Below, piece after piece: positions 45,218 through 54,688 of a stretch of DNA of 64,000 bases; position 1 is the first letter of the stretch; each line of letters begins with the position of its first letter. Under the pieces are notes generated by a model. The model did no database searches and was not told where the DNA came from. It worked only from the letters and a program-made list of their open reading frames with translations. Source of the stretch: Vibrio brasiliensis LMG 20546 (GTDB lineage Bacteria > Pseudomonadota > Gammaproteobacteria > Enterobacterales > Vibrionaceae); assembly GCF_000189255.1 (NCBI RefSeq), contig NZ_AEVS01000051.1:1-64000 (forward strand), written 5' to 3'. The position numbers were made by a program, and so were the translations under genes.

Positions 45218-47559
45218 TGTTTCTCCTCATCATTGATAGCAAGGGGAGACAGTAACCAGGCGATAAAAATACCGCTCAGAACTGTGATACCAAAGCTATG
45301 AATGGCGTGTGTCTGGCTAAGGGACAACAGCCCAAATGAGAGCAGGGTTGTCAGTGCCGAAAGGGTAATTGCCAGTAATGTACTTTGGCTACGAGCTTTT
45401 TCAGCAAAAAACAGTGTGTAGTCGATGCCAATCCCAATAATGAGAATAAGTGCGAGTAAATTGAACAGGTTCAGGGTCGAACCTAGCATGGTCGCACTGG
45501 CCAACCCGCCCAAACAGGCAATCAGAGATGGGGTTAGAATTAGCGTTGCATGCTTGATGCCATAGCGTTTGATCAGCAGACCTCCAATCACAGCCAGAGC
45601 GATGATTATCAGCTCCACGACTTTGATGCGGTACTCGCCAAACAGAGTCGAGATCTCTTCCGCTTTGTTAAGGTAGCTAACATCGGTCTGGTTCGCAGCG
45701 AAACTCTTCACTGTCGCAGCGTCATTGAGCGTGTTCAGGACCACAATAGCAGCCACCTGGTTGTCTATCTGACCAACATAGAGAAATCGAACAGGTTCAG
45801 AGACAAGCTGAGTGAGATAATCCTGCAGCTTAACCGGGGAGAATGGTTGCTCTAGCTCAGGAACAACAGTCAGTCTTAGCGAATCACTCAGTGTCTGCCC
45901 TTGTGTGGTGTAGAGCTGACTAATTAGCTGATAGTCGTCTTTTTGGCGGGCTATTGAACCAAGGTATTGAGACAGACTTTGGTAACCGTCGATTATCCCT
46001 TGCGCTTGCCAATTGTGTAGAGTTGAACTGATTAACTCAAGACGTTGCATTAAGGCTTCGTCATCTGCCGCCGTAACCACTAACATTTGTTGTGACGACT
46101 GCAGACCGCTGATCTGGTTTATCTTCTGCTCCTGCTGTTTAAGACTATCGGGCATCGCCTGCAACTGACGGATATCGTCATCGTACTGCAGCATAGTTAA
46201 CGGCAGAACTGAGGCAGCAAAGCAGAGCAGAGGCAAGGCGACTTTAAACTTTGGTCGCTGCCACACGTCCAACCATTGTTGCCATAACCATTCACCCGGT
46301 AATCGGCGTGAAGTCGTTGCTCGATGGGCTAAGATTGGATACCAGGCAACAACGGTGGCATAGGCGGCGATCAGGCCAACCGAAGAGAATAGCGCCAGTT
46401 GTTGTAGGCCGGGAAAAGGGGCAATCAACATACCCAGATAGCCAATCAGGCTGGTGATCAGCCCCATCGAAATTGCGGCCAGAATATGTTTGAGTCCTTT
46501 TCGGCTGTCCCAGTTATTCCCGGCGGCAAGACGCTCTGTCAGGTAATGAAAAGCGTAGTCGATTGAGACACCAATCAGACTTGCACCAAACACTAGACTA
46601 AACAGGTGAACACGACCAAACAGAGCGGTAGTGACCGCCAGTGCAGCGATAAGGCCCACAGTGATCGATAACAAAGCCAACAGTAGCGGGGCACTGCTTC
46701 TGAACACGCCAATGACCAGTATCACAATACCTAGTAGTGAAAACAGGCCAATGGTACTGATTTCTGATTTAGCGCTTTGAGTGCCAAACTCAGCATAGAA
46801 AAGCACACCTGTATGAAGTGTTTGCGCCTGATACTGCTGAGATAGTTGTTGTTCAATGTCGACAATCGTGGCGACACCTTGCTGAGCGCCAAGGCTGTAT
46901 GGGGATGCGTTAAGGGTTGCCGTGATCAGGAGATATTTATTTCCCTGATGCTCTGTGGTGAGGTAACCGTTATCGATGCTAAAGGCTGAACTGAGCTTGG
47001 TCAGCTGGCCTAGATAATCTCGAAATAGTAAGAATGGGTCACTGGTAAGTTCATTGCCCGTGACACCTGAAAATGGGTTATAGATCGATTGAATCACGTG
47101 TTGAACCTGAGCTTGAGGTGCGCTGCTCAGGCGTTGGCGTTGCTCATCGGTCAGCTGTTGAAAACGATGCTTAAAGTAGTAACTGGCCCATTGCTGCTGT
47201 TGTTCTGGTGTGACTTTGCCCGTCACCTGACTAAAGAGGCCTGTTTCTTTTAGTGAGCGTTCCAGTTGATTAGCGGCGGCGAAAACTTGCTCTTGTTGCT
47301 CGGTGCTGATCAGGAATACCACTTTATCGCTAAAGTTGTTTGAGACTGCCTCAAACGCCTGCTCAGCAACCGGATTCTGTTTGTTCTCAGGCAGCAGTTT
47401 TAAAATGTTGGTTTCAATAGGAGATTGAGCTGACCACATCCACTGTTTAGCCAGCATGGCAAGGAAGAGTAGGACTAATCCAAGCCATGCGATAGCGATG
47501 TTGTTGCCTGTTTTTCCTGACTGCACAGGGTTAGAAACTGAATTGCGCTTGTTCAGCAT
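45214..47559 (-). CDS. MMPL/RND-type lipid transporter
   Basis: A 781-residue inner-membrane protein with twelve predicted helices in two halves. Each half has a periplasmic domain after the first helix and a five-helix bundle (FSLLGIVILVIGVFRSSAPL; IGIGIDYTLFFAEKARS). This is the MMPL/RND exporter layout used for complex lipids. Placed between LolA-like and DUF3261 genes, it should lift the finished aryl polyene lipid from the inner membrane. It overlaps its neighbours by four and 29 bases. Confidence 0.88.
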   Translation of the reverse strand: MLNKRNSVSNPVQSGKTGNNIAIAWLGLVLLFLAMLAKQWMWSAQSPIETNILKLLPENKQNPVAEQAFEAVSNNFSDKVVFLISTEQQEQVFAAANQLERSLKETGLFSQVTGKVTPEQQQQWASYYFKHRFQQLTDEQRQRLSSAPQAQVQHVIQSIYNPFSGVTGNELTSDPFLLFRDYLGQLTKLSSAFSIDNGYLTTEHQGNKYLLITATLNASPYSLGAQQGVATIVDIEQQLSQQYQAQTLHTGVLFYAEFGTQSAKSEISTIGLFSLLGIVILVIGVFRSSAPLLLALLSITVGLIAALAVTTALFGRVHLFSLVFGASLIGVSIDYAFHYLTERLAAGNNWDSRKGLKHILAAISMGLITSLIGYLGMLIAPFPGLQQLALFSSVGLIAAYATVVAWYPILAHRATTSRRLPGEWLWQQWLDVWQRPKFKVALPLLCFAASVLPLTMLQYDDDIRQLQAMPDSLKQQEQKINQISGLQSSQQMLVVTAADDEALMQRLELISSTLHNWQAQGIIDGYQSLSQYLGSIARQKDDYQLISQLYTTQGQTLSDSLRLTVVPELEQPFSPVKLQDYLTQLVSEPVRFLYVGQIDNQVAAIVVLNTLNDAATVKSFAANQTDVSYLNKAEEISTLFGEYRIKVVELIIIALAVIGGLLIKRYGIKHATLILTPSLIACLGGLASATMLGSTLNLFNLLALILIIGIGIDYTLFFAEKARSQSTLLAITLSALTTLLSFGLLSLSQTHAIHSFGITVLSGIFIAWLLSPLAINDEEKQ

Positions 47560-48139
47560 CGCTTAAGCTCTCAGGCTGATGGGTTTGATTCGAGAACAGG
47601 ATCTCAGTTTTGTCGCCGCGAATCTCTTGCAGAGTCAGGGCATCAATATCCTGTTGCCCAGTCAGGGTGATGGATTTGAACACAGAGTTGAGAGGGGCTT
47701 GTTTTGGCGTTAGCAGTAATGTCCATTGCTGGTCTTTAACATCAAATGCCATGTCAAACTGTTGCTGCAGCGCTTCGGTATCACCATGGAATACCGCCAG
47801 GAATACGTGGCTGAAGTAAAACGCCATTGGGTTTTCTTTAGCAGTGATGGTTTGTGGCTCCTGTCCCGCAAAGGTTTGACGAAGCTTATCTTCGGTCAGC
47901 ACTAAATGGACAGGGAACGGTGTTGTTTGCTGCCACAATAAGCCCTGGGCTTTGCTCAGAGTAAAGTTACCTTCGGAGCTTAAAGGCTGTTCAAACATCT
48001 CAAGATGACGAAGCTGAGTAAAGTCGCCACGTACAGTGGCTGTCTTTGCCAGTTGCTCCTGCAGCGAGGTCAGATCCGTTACCTGCGCCCAACTTAGTGG
48101 AGAGATCGCAAGTAGCGTCAGGATTAACCACTTTTTCAT
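47531..48139 (-). CDS. LolA-like periplasmic carrier
   Basis: A 202-residue exported protein. The signal peptide is MKKWLILTLLAISPLSWA; the mature part resembles LolA/DUF (VRGDFTQLRHLEMFEQPLSSEGNFTLSKAQGLLWQQTTPFP). LolA-fold proteins carry hydrophobic molecules across the periplasm; in APE clusters this one probably carries the polyene lipid. ATG 48139, nine codons inside the longer frame, is chosen because the signal peptide begins there and the codon overlaps the thioesterase stop by one base. Confidence 0.85.
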   Translation of the reverse strand: MKKWLILTLLAISPLSWAQVTDLTSLQEQLAKTATVRGDFTQLRHLEMFEQPLSSEGNFTLSKAQGLLWQQTTPFPVHLVLTEDKLRQTFAGQEPQTITAKENPMAFYFSHVFLAVFHGDTEALQQQFDMAFDVKDQQWTLLLTPKQAPLNSVFKSITLTGQQDIDALTLQEIRGDKTEILFSNQTHQPESLSDAEQAQFSF

Positions 48140-48585
48140 TAACAGAGACTCCCGTGCTGGTGCCATTGTTCAACTTTGTCGATAAAGACTTTTGGTGAAG
48201 CAAAGCACATCTCTTGCTCTTTAATACTGACCGCCACTTGAGTGGTGTGCGCCTTACACATTCTCTGGCCCGTTTCAGCATCGTAGATAACGTAATCGAC
48301 CCGCAGACGGTTTTCCCATTCCGTCAGCTTAGCCGATACTCGAATCTGATGATTGAACGGGATCGCCTTGACGTACTTAACGCGAGTATCAATGATCGGC
48401 CACATGTAACCAGACTCATTCATCGCCAGATAACCATATTCGATCTTATCCATCATGATGCGGCGCGCTTCTTCGAAAAAGCGGAAGTAGTTACCATGAT
48501 AAATAACACCCATAGGGTCGGCATCCTGAAATGAGGTGACCAGAGTCACCTCAGATTCGAGTGGGAATTGAATCTCTTGCTCCAT
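48139..48585 (-). CDS. apeK: Aryl polyene acyl thioesterase
   Basis: A 148-residue hot-dog thioesterase of the 4HBT/YbgC type. The active-site pattern DADPMGVIYHGNYFRFFEEARR (residues about 22-43) is intact. It should release or proofread acyl or aryl intermediates from ACP or CoA during polyene synthesis. It sits between the ammonia-lyase and LolA-like genes with one-base overlaps on both sides. Position equals ApeK. Confidence 0.87.
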   Translation of the reverse strand: MEQEIQFPLESEVTLVTSFQDADPMGVIYHGNYFRFFEEARRIMMDKIEYGYLAMNESGYMWPIIDTRVKYVKAIPFNHQIRVSAKLTEWENRLRVDYVIYDAETGQRMCKAHTTQVAVSIKEQEMCFASPKVFIDKVEQWHQHGSLC

Positions 48586-50138
48586 TATGCCTCCGGATAG
48601 AGTGCCCAGTGGCGCTGCTGGATGCGAGTGATAAAGTGGCGTAAATCGTGTTCTAGTGGGCGATCTTCGGCAACAAATTCAAATTCACTCAATACCGCAT
48701 CACGAATCATCTTGAGATTGTCACTCATATGGTGCTCATCAAGTTCATTATGGCGGCGGCGAATTTCTACTGCTTGAATACTCGCCAGTAGTGAGGCCGC
48801 TGCTACTTGCTCGGTTAACTCAAGCACGCGCAGACAGTCACGGGCAGCGATGGTGCCCATACTCACTTTATCCTGATTGTGGCACTCGGTTGAACGAGAG
48901 AAAACACTCGCTGGCATGGTGTGCTTTAACGCTTCTGCTGTCCAGGCAGAAATACCAATCTGGACTGCCTTGAAACCGTGGTTGATTGGCTTACGCTCGC
49001 CTTCTGCACCAGTAAGGTTAAATGGCAGGCCATTGTTGAATTTGTAATCCATCAGCTGTGCCATTTGGCGGTCAAGCAGATCAGCAAGGTTAGCGATACC
49101 GGTTTTTAGCGTATCCATTGCCATAGCGATATGACCACCGTAGAAGTGACCACCATGCAGTACGCGCTCGTTTTCGCCATCGATAATTGGGTTATCGTTG
49201 GCGCTGTTGAGCTCGTTTTCGATCATGGAACGTAGCCATGGCAGAGAGTCCTGAACCACGCCAATCACATGCGGCGCACAACGCAGTGAATAACGGTCTT
49301 GTAGACGGTCACTGTTGCGTGGTGGGCGGTCCGCTTTTAAGTCGTCACGCAGCCATGCCGCTACCTGCTGTTGACCTGGGTGAGGCTTCACCGCAAATAG
49401 TGCTTCATCAAAGTGGAAGTCATTACCGTGCATGCCTACAGAGACCATCGCGGTGATCTTGGTACATAGCTGCGCCAGGTACTCAGCTCGCTTGTAAGCA
49501 AGACAGGCTAGTGCGGTCATAACCGATGTACCGTTCATCAGGGCAAGGCCCTCTTTTGGTTTCAGGTGAATCGGATTAATACCTAATTCAGCGTAGACCT
49601 CAGCGGTCGGGCGTACTTCACCTTTATAAATCACGTCGCGCTCGCCAATTAGAGCTGCAGCAAGATAAGAAAGTGGTGTCAGATCGCCACTTGCGCCAAC
49701 AGAACCCTCTTGTGGAATACGTGGAGAGATATCCTGATTAATCAGAGTCACGATTTGGTTAAGCAGATCGTGTGTTACCCCTGAAACTCCTTGAGCTAGC
49801 GAGCATAGACGAGTCGCTAATACGGCACGAGCCTGCTGATGTGACAGCACTTCGCCCAGGCCGCAGCCATGGAAGCGGGTTAAATGCAGTGGCAGTTCAT
49901 CGACCAGTTCAGGTGGAATAGCAACCGTGCAAGAATCGCCATAACCTGTGGTTACGCCATAGATGACGCCCTCTTCCTTCAACAAACGCTCAAGGAACTG
50001 CACGCCTTTGTCGATCTTAGTGGTAAATTCTGGCGAGTTATTGAGGCTAGCATTGGCACCTTGGGCAATGGCAACCACATCTTCTATGGTCAGCGCCTGT
50101 GCGCCAAACGTAATGGTGTTATTGTTTTGCATCGTCAT
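48585..50138 (-). CDS. MIO-type aromatic amino acid ammonia-lyase
   Basis: A 517-residue member of the HAL/PAL/TAL family. The MIO cofactor-forming Ala-Ser-Gly is at residues 149-151 (GSVGASGDL), with the catalytic Tyr at 60 (GVIYGVTTGYG). The residues at the known selectivity place are Phe89-His90 (LTRFHGCGLG), unlike Ser-His of histidine lyases, His-Leu of many tyrosine lyases and Phe-Leu of phenylalanine lyases. In this cluster it probably makes an aryl acrylate starter such as coumarate or cinnamate. It overlaps the glycosyltransferase gene by 20 bases. It has no counterpart in the E. coli ape order. Confidence 0.88.
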   Translation of the reverse strand: MTMQNNNTITFGAQALTIEDVVAIAQGANASLNNSPEFTTKIDKGVQFLERLLKEEGVIYGVTTGYGDSCTVAIPPELVDELPLHLTRFHGCGLGEVLSHQQARAVLATRLCSLAQGVSGVTHDLLNQIVTLINQDISPRIPQEGSVGASGDLTPLSYLAAALIGERDVIYKGEVRPTAEVYAELGINPIHLKPKEGLALMNGTSVMTALACLAYKRAEYLAQLCTKITAMVSVGMHGNDFHFDEALFAVKPHPGQQQVAAWLRDDLKADRPPRNSDRLQDRYSLRCAPHVIGVVQDSLPWLRSMIENELNSANDNPIIDGENERVLHGGHFYGGHIAMAMDTLKTGIANLADLLDRQMAQLMDYKFNNGLPFNLTGAEGERKPINHGFKAVQIGISAWTAEALKHTMPASVFSRSTECHNQDKVSMGTIAARDCLRVLELTEQVAAASLLASIQAVEIRRRHNELDEHHMSDNLKMIRDAVLSEFEFVAEDRPLEHDLRHFITRIQQRHWALYPEA

Positions 50139-51843
50139 CTTGCTGATTACTTAATGTCCAAAAATTGAAAAAATTATACCACTGCAATGGCGCTTGCAGG
50201 GTGTAGTGTTGCAGACGTTGGGCATAGTCTTGCACAACTTGCTGTAGGGCCTGTTTGCGCTCTTTTCTCGGCAGGATGATCTGCTCGCGGAAAGGTTCGA
50301 AATAGACGTTAAAGTGTGGTTTGGCACTGCTGTCATCGCGGAGGCCGAATAACAGATAAACCGGAGCTTTTAGCACCGATGCCAGCATAAATGGCCCTTG
50401 CGGGAAAGGCGCTGGTTTGCCCAGAAAGTCGGCCCATACTGAGCGGCTCTCTTTGCTGGTGGAGGTGCGATCACCGACAATCACAATCCATTCACCTTGT
50501 TCGATCTTTTGCTGAAGCAGAATCGCAGTATCAGGCCCCATGGAGCTAACCTGTATCAGATTGAGTTCCGATTTAGGGTTGACCGCTTTCATTACGCTGT
50601 TAAAGCGCTCTGCATGTTCGGTAAACACCAGTGCATTGATCTTTATGTGTGAATGGCGACGTCCCAACGCTCGACACAGTTCGATGTTTCCAAGGTGTGA
50701 GCCGAGAATGACAACCCCTTGTTTGTTATCGACCATGTTCTGGAAGTTATCCTGACCATGAATGGTGAGATTGTCGACGTTAAAGTCACCTTTCCATGCT
50801 GCCAGTTTATCAAGCATGGTATGGCCAAAAGAGAGCAGGTGGTGGTAGCTGTCTAACTTATCCGGCAGTGGCAGTGAGTGCTGCTTCGCGTATGACTGAA
50901 GCTGATTGAGATAGATCTCAGATGCCTGTTTGGCGTCTTTGCCCGTCAGGTGATAGTAACCAATGACGAACTTGAGGATCAGATTAAACACCTTGCGTCC
51001 CAACAGGCTGTATATCGCCAGTAATAGCTTGATACCAAAGATGGTGCCTTGCTCCTGGCGTTTTGACCAATGGGTTTGACCACCGCTGCTGTTGTTACGC
51101 GTTTTTTTACGGGCGAGTAATTTAGGGATCCTCGGCAGCATGCCGAAGAACAGTCGGGTATGCATCCAACTGATTTTTACGTTATCCCAAAGCGCATCGA
51201 AGTGGGATATTCCCCCTTCAGGATAAATCACGCGGGTTTCGACAAATTCAATATCGACACCTTCCCAATACATACGAACCAGGATCTCGATATCGAAATC
51301 CATTCGTCTGCCGATGTCATATTTGTTCAGAACCTCGACGGTTTTCGCCACTGGATAGGCGCGAAAACCGCACATGCTGTCTTTGATGGTTAGTGATAAG
51401 GTCTCAATCCAGACCCAAACATGAGTGGCGTAGCGACCATATAAACGCGCCTTAGGCACACTCTCGTCATAGACAGGCTGTCCGGAAATTAAAAATTCTG
51501 GGTTCTGTTGCGAACTCGAGATCAAAGCTGGCAATGCATCGATATCATGCTGACCATCGGCGTCTATCTGAATCACATGGGTGTAATCCAGTTGGTGTGC
51601 ATGACGGATTCCCGCCATCACCGCACCACCTTTACCTTGATTCTCCTTCAGAGTGACTAAGGTTACGTCCTCTTGCCGGCCAAGCTCATCAAGAGCCTGT
51701 TGGGTGGTTATCTCGCTACCGTCATCAACAATAATAAAAGGTAAATTAAAAGGTTTCAGTGATGACACCACAGCAGCGATGGTGCTGCCATGGTTGTAAC
51801 AAGGGATGAGAAAACAGGGCTGGTAACCTTCCACCTTAGCCAC
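50119..51843 (-). CDS. Glycosyltransferase-acyltransferase fusion protein
   Basis: A 574-residue two-domain protein. Residues 1-235 are a GT2 glycosyltransferase (CFLIPCYNHGSTIAAVVSSL; VIQIDADGQHDIDALPALI). A membrane-proximal stretch follows, then residues about 300-560 form a lysophospholipid-acyltransferase-like domain (VVILGSHLGNIELCRALG; VGDRTSTSKESRSVWADFLGKPAPFPQG). This layout is typical of APE clusters and would attach a sugar and an acyl group, joining the aryl polyene to a lipid. It overlaps its upstream neighbour by eight bases. The two activities are inferred from domains. Confidence 0.88.
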   Translation of the reverse strand: MAKVEGYQPCFLIPCYNHGSTIAAVVSSLKPFNLPFIIVDDGSEITTQQALDELGRQEDVTLVTLKENQGKGGAVMAGIRHAHQLDYTHVIQIDADGQHDIDALPALISSSQQNPEFLISGQPVYDESVPKARLYGRYATHVWVWIETLSLTIKDSMCGFRAYPVAKTVEVLNKYDIGRRMDFDIEILVRMYWEGVDIEFVETRVIYPEGGISHFDALWDNVKISWMHTRLFFGMLPRIPKLLARKKTRNNSSGGQTHWSKRQEQGTIFGIKLLLAIYSLLGRKVFNLILKFVIGYYHLTGKDAKQASEIYLNQLQSYAKQHSLPLPDKLDSYHHLLSFGHTMLDKLAAWKGDFNVDNLTIHGQDNFQNMVDNKQGVVILGSHLGNIELCRALGRRHSHIKINALVFTEHAERFNSVMKAVNPKSELNLIQVSSMGPDTAILLQQKIEQGEWIVIVGDRTSTSKESRSVWADFLGKPAPFPQGPFMLASVLKAPVYLLFGLRDDSSAKPHFNVYFEPFREQIILPRKERKQALQQVVQDYAQRLQHYTLQAPLQWYNFFNFWTLSNQQDDDAKQ

Positions 51844-52195
51844 CTAACTTCATTTTTCCGGATGAGTGGACAATCAGTCGCTCGTCACTTTGTGAGCTGT
51901 ATTTAAAGGCCAGCTTACTTTTATCTGCGTCCCAGGTTAGCTCAAGGGTTACTTGTGCGTCAGGCAGAATTGGTTCCTGAAACTTAATCACTTCCATACC
52001 TTTGAATGTCGGAGGTGTGTTGAGGTACTCAATCGCGTAATAGAGAGCCCAGTCAATTTGACTGACACCCGGCAATAACGGGAAATGGCTAAAGTGACCA
52101 CGAAAATCCAGGATATCACCATCGACCTTAGCGGTTATGGTCGCCTGATTATCCTGAATGACTGCATCAATGATGGTTGGTTTTCTTTTATCCAT
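51836..52195 (-). CDS. apeI: Aryl polyene dehydratase (ApeI-like)
   Basis: A 119-residue hot-dog protein of the 3-hydroxyacyl-ACP dehydratase group (GHFSHFPLLPGVSQIDWALYYAIEYL, residues about 33-58). In E. coli ApeI is the dehydratase that partners ApeP. The short length is normal for this branch. It begins 14 bases after the synthetase gene and overlaps the glycosyltransferase gene. Seen here: the His-containing dehydratase motif; known: the ApeI/ApeP complex. Confidence 0.83.
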   Translation of the reverse strand: MDKRKPTIIDAVIQDNQATITAKVDGDILDFRGHFSHFPLLPGVSQIDWALYYAIEYLNTPPTFKGMEVIKFQEPILPDAQVTLELTWDADKSKLAFKYSSQSDERLIVHSSGKMKLGG

Positions 52196-52209
52196 GGTGT
52201 TACTTAGTT

Positions 52210-53583
52210 TTATGATTGGAATAATTTTTCTATTTCAGCGACTTGGCGCTTGCCCTGACTGTTAAGCGGCACTTCATCTACTACCCGGTATTTGCGCGGA
52301 ATAGCAATCGGCTCTAACCAGTTTCGCAGAACTTTACGTAGAGCGATCCAGAACTTCCCTTTACCTAAGCGAGCCATTTCTTGTTCGCCATTCGCCGACA
52401 GTACAATCACTGCACATAGTGACAGACGGTTGCCTTCGGTCTGAGGTATTACTGCACTTTCTTCTATCCAGTCTAGTTGTTCAAGACGTTTTTCTACTTC
52501 AACCAGTGAAATACGTTTCTCTTCCACTTTGACAATGCGATCAGTACGACCTTTCAAATCGAAGCAAACTTTATCATGGAAATGACATTCATCGGCAGTC
52601 TGGTACCAGTTATCACCATCAATATGTGGTGCACGAAGGCGCAGACAGCGTTCGCTGTTAAGCTCGGCTTCGACACCAGGAAACAGCTGCCATGGAGTGG
52701 TTGCTGTGAGTTGCTGACGGTAGGCAATGCCGCCAGTTTCTGTACTTCCGAACACCTCAATCGGTAACAGGCCAAAGAGTTCTTGGCTGTGCAGGGCTGC
52801 AGTATTTGCCAAAGGACCACCGGATGAGAACACGCAGCGAAGTGGAGAGCTATCGTGCTCTTCACTAAGACGTTTAAGTAACGCAGGGCTACTGACCAGT
52901 GCGGTGTGTTTGTTTGCGTGATGGACTAGCTGTTCTGGAAACTCCAGATTATCTATCGCGAAAGGGCGTGCTGCGCATAGCGGCCACAATAGCCTGAACA
53001 ACAGACCATAAATGTGCTGATGTGAAACGGTACTTTCGACTCGAGCCCCTTGAAGTTGTTCACCCCACAGTGACTCTAAAATCGCGATTTCACTGTCGAG
53101 TTGATTCAGGGTTTTAGTAATGGCTTTTGCCTTACCGCTTGAGCCCGAGGTAAACAGGGTCAGTGTGATGCCATCAAGGGTAAGTGGAGACCAGGCATAT
53201 TCACGCTGGGTTTCTCCTGTCGTTGCTAATGAAAGCGAGGGGATAGAATCTGCAACAGTAACCGCTTGATCATGGATAAGCAGATCAAAGTGGGATTGCA
53301 GTTCACGCACCGCTTCAGGCTGATAGTTACCCGGTAAAACCAGTTGTTTGTTAGCGTAACAGACAGCGAAAAAACCGACTGCGAACAGATAACTGTTACC
53401 ACAGCATAGGGCAACTCTTTCTACGTCTTGCCCGACGATTAGAGCTCGAAAATGTGCAATATCCGCTTGAAACTGACCCCAGTTGAAGGTGTTATCTGGC
53501 GAAAATGCAACGGGGTAGTCGCTCGGTCGCTGTGCATTGAGCAGTTCAGCAATAGAAGAGAAGTCAGCTTGGTTAAGATGCAT
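52210..53583 (-). CDS. apeH: AMP-dependent acyl/aryl-ACP synthetase
   Basis: A 457-residue adenylate-forming enzyme. The ATP loop LTLFTSGSSGKAKAITKTL and the later EVFGSTETGGIAYRQ and DLKGRTDRIVKVEEKRIS motifs are intact. It should activate the aryl starter acid and load it onto the ACP. In the E. coli cluster ApeH has that role. It is close behind the small membrane protein gene. The substrate here may be the product of the ammonia-lyase gene downstream; that link is inference. Confidence 0.88.
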   Translation of the reverse strand: MHLNQADFSSIAELLNAQRPSDYPVAFSPDNTFNWGQFQADIAHFRALIVGQDVERVALCCGNSYLFAVGFFAVCYANKQLVLPGNYQPEAVRELQSHFDLLIHDQAVTVADSIPSLSLATTGETQREYAWSPLTLDGITLTLFTSGSSGKAKAITKTLNQLDSEIAILESLWGEQLQGARVESTVSHQHIYGLLFRLLWPLCAARPFAIDNLEFPEQLVHHANKHTALVSSPALLKRLSEEHDSSPLRCVFSSGGPLANTAALHSQELFGLLPIEVFGSTETGGIAYRQQLTATTPWQLFPGVEAELNSERCLRLRAPHIDGDNWYQTADECHFHDKVCFDLKGRTDRIVKVEEKRISLVEVEKRLEQLDWIEESAVIPQTEGNRLSLCAVIVLSANGEQEMARLGKGKFWIALRKVLRNWLEPIAIPRKYRVVDEVPLNSQGKRQVAEIEKLFQS

Positions 53584-53588
53584 GATAT

Positions 53589-54149
53589 CTATCGTTCCTT
53601 ACGGATAAACTGGCGAACAACCCACTCAATTGCAAACAGAGAACCGGCCAGTAAATAACTGATCAGACCGTTATACAGTGTCCAAAGTTCAATAGAGTGA
53701 AAACAGGTGTACAGTGCAAACAGTCCGTTTAACGTGAAAAACCCGCACCAAACCGCGGTAACTTTACGTGTGTAACGAACGCCACTCGGGGGTAAATCCG
53801 GTTCCTGAAGTCTTGCTAATCGTTCAATAATGGTTTGCGGTTGCCTGAAACTACTGGCAAATACAATCAACATACACAGGTTAACGACGACAGGATAAAA
53901 GGTTAGCCAGCCATGCTGTTTAAACAACATACCAAGGCCTACCAGAGAGATTCCGGTTACGGCACTGATTTGTGCAACGTATTTGAGTTCTTTTAATTGG
54001 CTGCGGCGGACACTGAGCAATCGAACTCCCAAGGCGGCGATAAGTAATATCCCCACCAAGGAAAAGCCATATTTTTCAATGCCAAAATAGACAGCGAATG
54101 GATAAGCGAGCAGGACAACTGCAGACAGAATTGTCAGCAATTGGCGCAT
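53589..54149 (-). CDS. COG4648-type membrane protein of APE cluster
   Basis: A 186-residue protein with five or six hydrophobic segments (LLTILSAVVLLAYPFAVYFG; FSLVGILLIAALGVRLLSV; VWCGFFTLNGLFALYTCF). Such proteins occur regularly in APE clusters, between the ACP and synthetase genes, but their role is unknown. It starts at the base where the ACP gene ends, so they are coupled. Confidence 0.8.
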   Translation of the reverse strand: MRQLLTILSAVVLLAYPFAVYFGIEKYGFSLVGILLIAALGVRLLSVRRSQLKELKYVAQISAVTGISLVGLGMLFKQHGWLTFYPVVVNLCMLIVFASSFRQPQTIIERLARLQEPDLPPSGVRYTRKVTAVWCGFFTLNGLFALYTCFHSIELWTLYNGLISYLLAGSLFAIEWVVRQFIRKER

Positions 54150-54406
54150 TAGGCTTCCTTCAGAAGCTCGGTAACTGCGTTTACTACGTCATCAACTGTA
54201 CGCACTGTGCTGAACTCAGCAGGTTTGATTTTCTTGCCCGTTACGTTCTGCAGATGAACAACCAAATCCACAGCATCGATGCTGTCTAGATCCAGGTCTT
54301 GATAAAGGTGAGCTTCAGGAACGATATCCGCGGCATCAATTTCAAATAGCTCTTCAAGTGCGTCTTTAACTTGGTCAAATACTTGCTGTTTGTTTACGTC
54401 TGTCAT
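54149..54406 (-). CDS. apeF: Acyl carrier protein 2
   Basis: An 85-residue acidic four-helix carrier protein. The phosphopantetheine Ser is in LDLDSIDAVDLVVHL. In the E. coli APE pathway one ACP carries the starter and the other the growing chain. It follows the first ACP gene by 15 bases. The E/F naming is by order. Confidence 0.88.
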   Translation of the reverse strand: MTDVNKQQVFDQVKDALEELFEIDAADIVPEAHLYQDLDLDSIDAVDLVVHLQNVTGKKIKPAEFSTVRTVDDVVNAVTELLKEA

Positions 54407-54421
54407 GAAAGTACCTACAAA

Positions 54422-54682
54422 TTACTCACTGATTTGCGAAGAGATATAGTTTGCCAGATTGCTTACCGATGCAAAATGCTCGCGAGTATTAGAATCATCA
54501 GCATCAATAACAATATTGTATTTCTTCTTAATCGCAAGACCGAGTTCGAGTGCATCGATTGAATCTAGCCCTAAGCCGTCACCAAATAGCGGTGCATCGG
54601 TTTCAATCTCTTCGACAGTCAGGTCTTCTAGATTAAGCGCATCAATTATAAGTTGTTTGATTTCGTTATGTAGTTTTTCCAC
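54422..54682 (-). CDS. apeE: Acyl carrier protein 1
   Basis: An 86-residue acidic carrier protein with the phosphopantetheine Ser in LGLDSIDALELGLAI. It is distinct from the second ACP apart from the attachment helix, which fits separate roles in loading and elongation. It lies six bases after the acyltransferase gene. The E/F naming is by order. Confidence 0.88.
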   Translation of the reverse strand: MEKLHNEIKQLIIDALNLEDLTVEEIETDAPLFGDGLGLDSIDALELGLAIKKKYNIVIDADDSNTREHFASVSNLANYISSQISE

Positions 54683-54688
54683 GTGGAC

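Noticed and set aside
48585-50138. Ammonia-lyase as histidine utilisation HutH
   Set aside because: No hutU, hutI or hutG nearby, it lies inside the aryl polyene operon, and the selectivity residues are not Ser-His.
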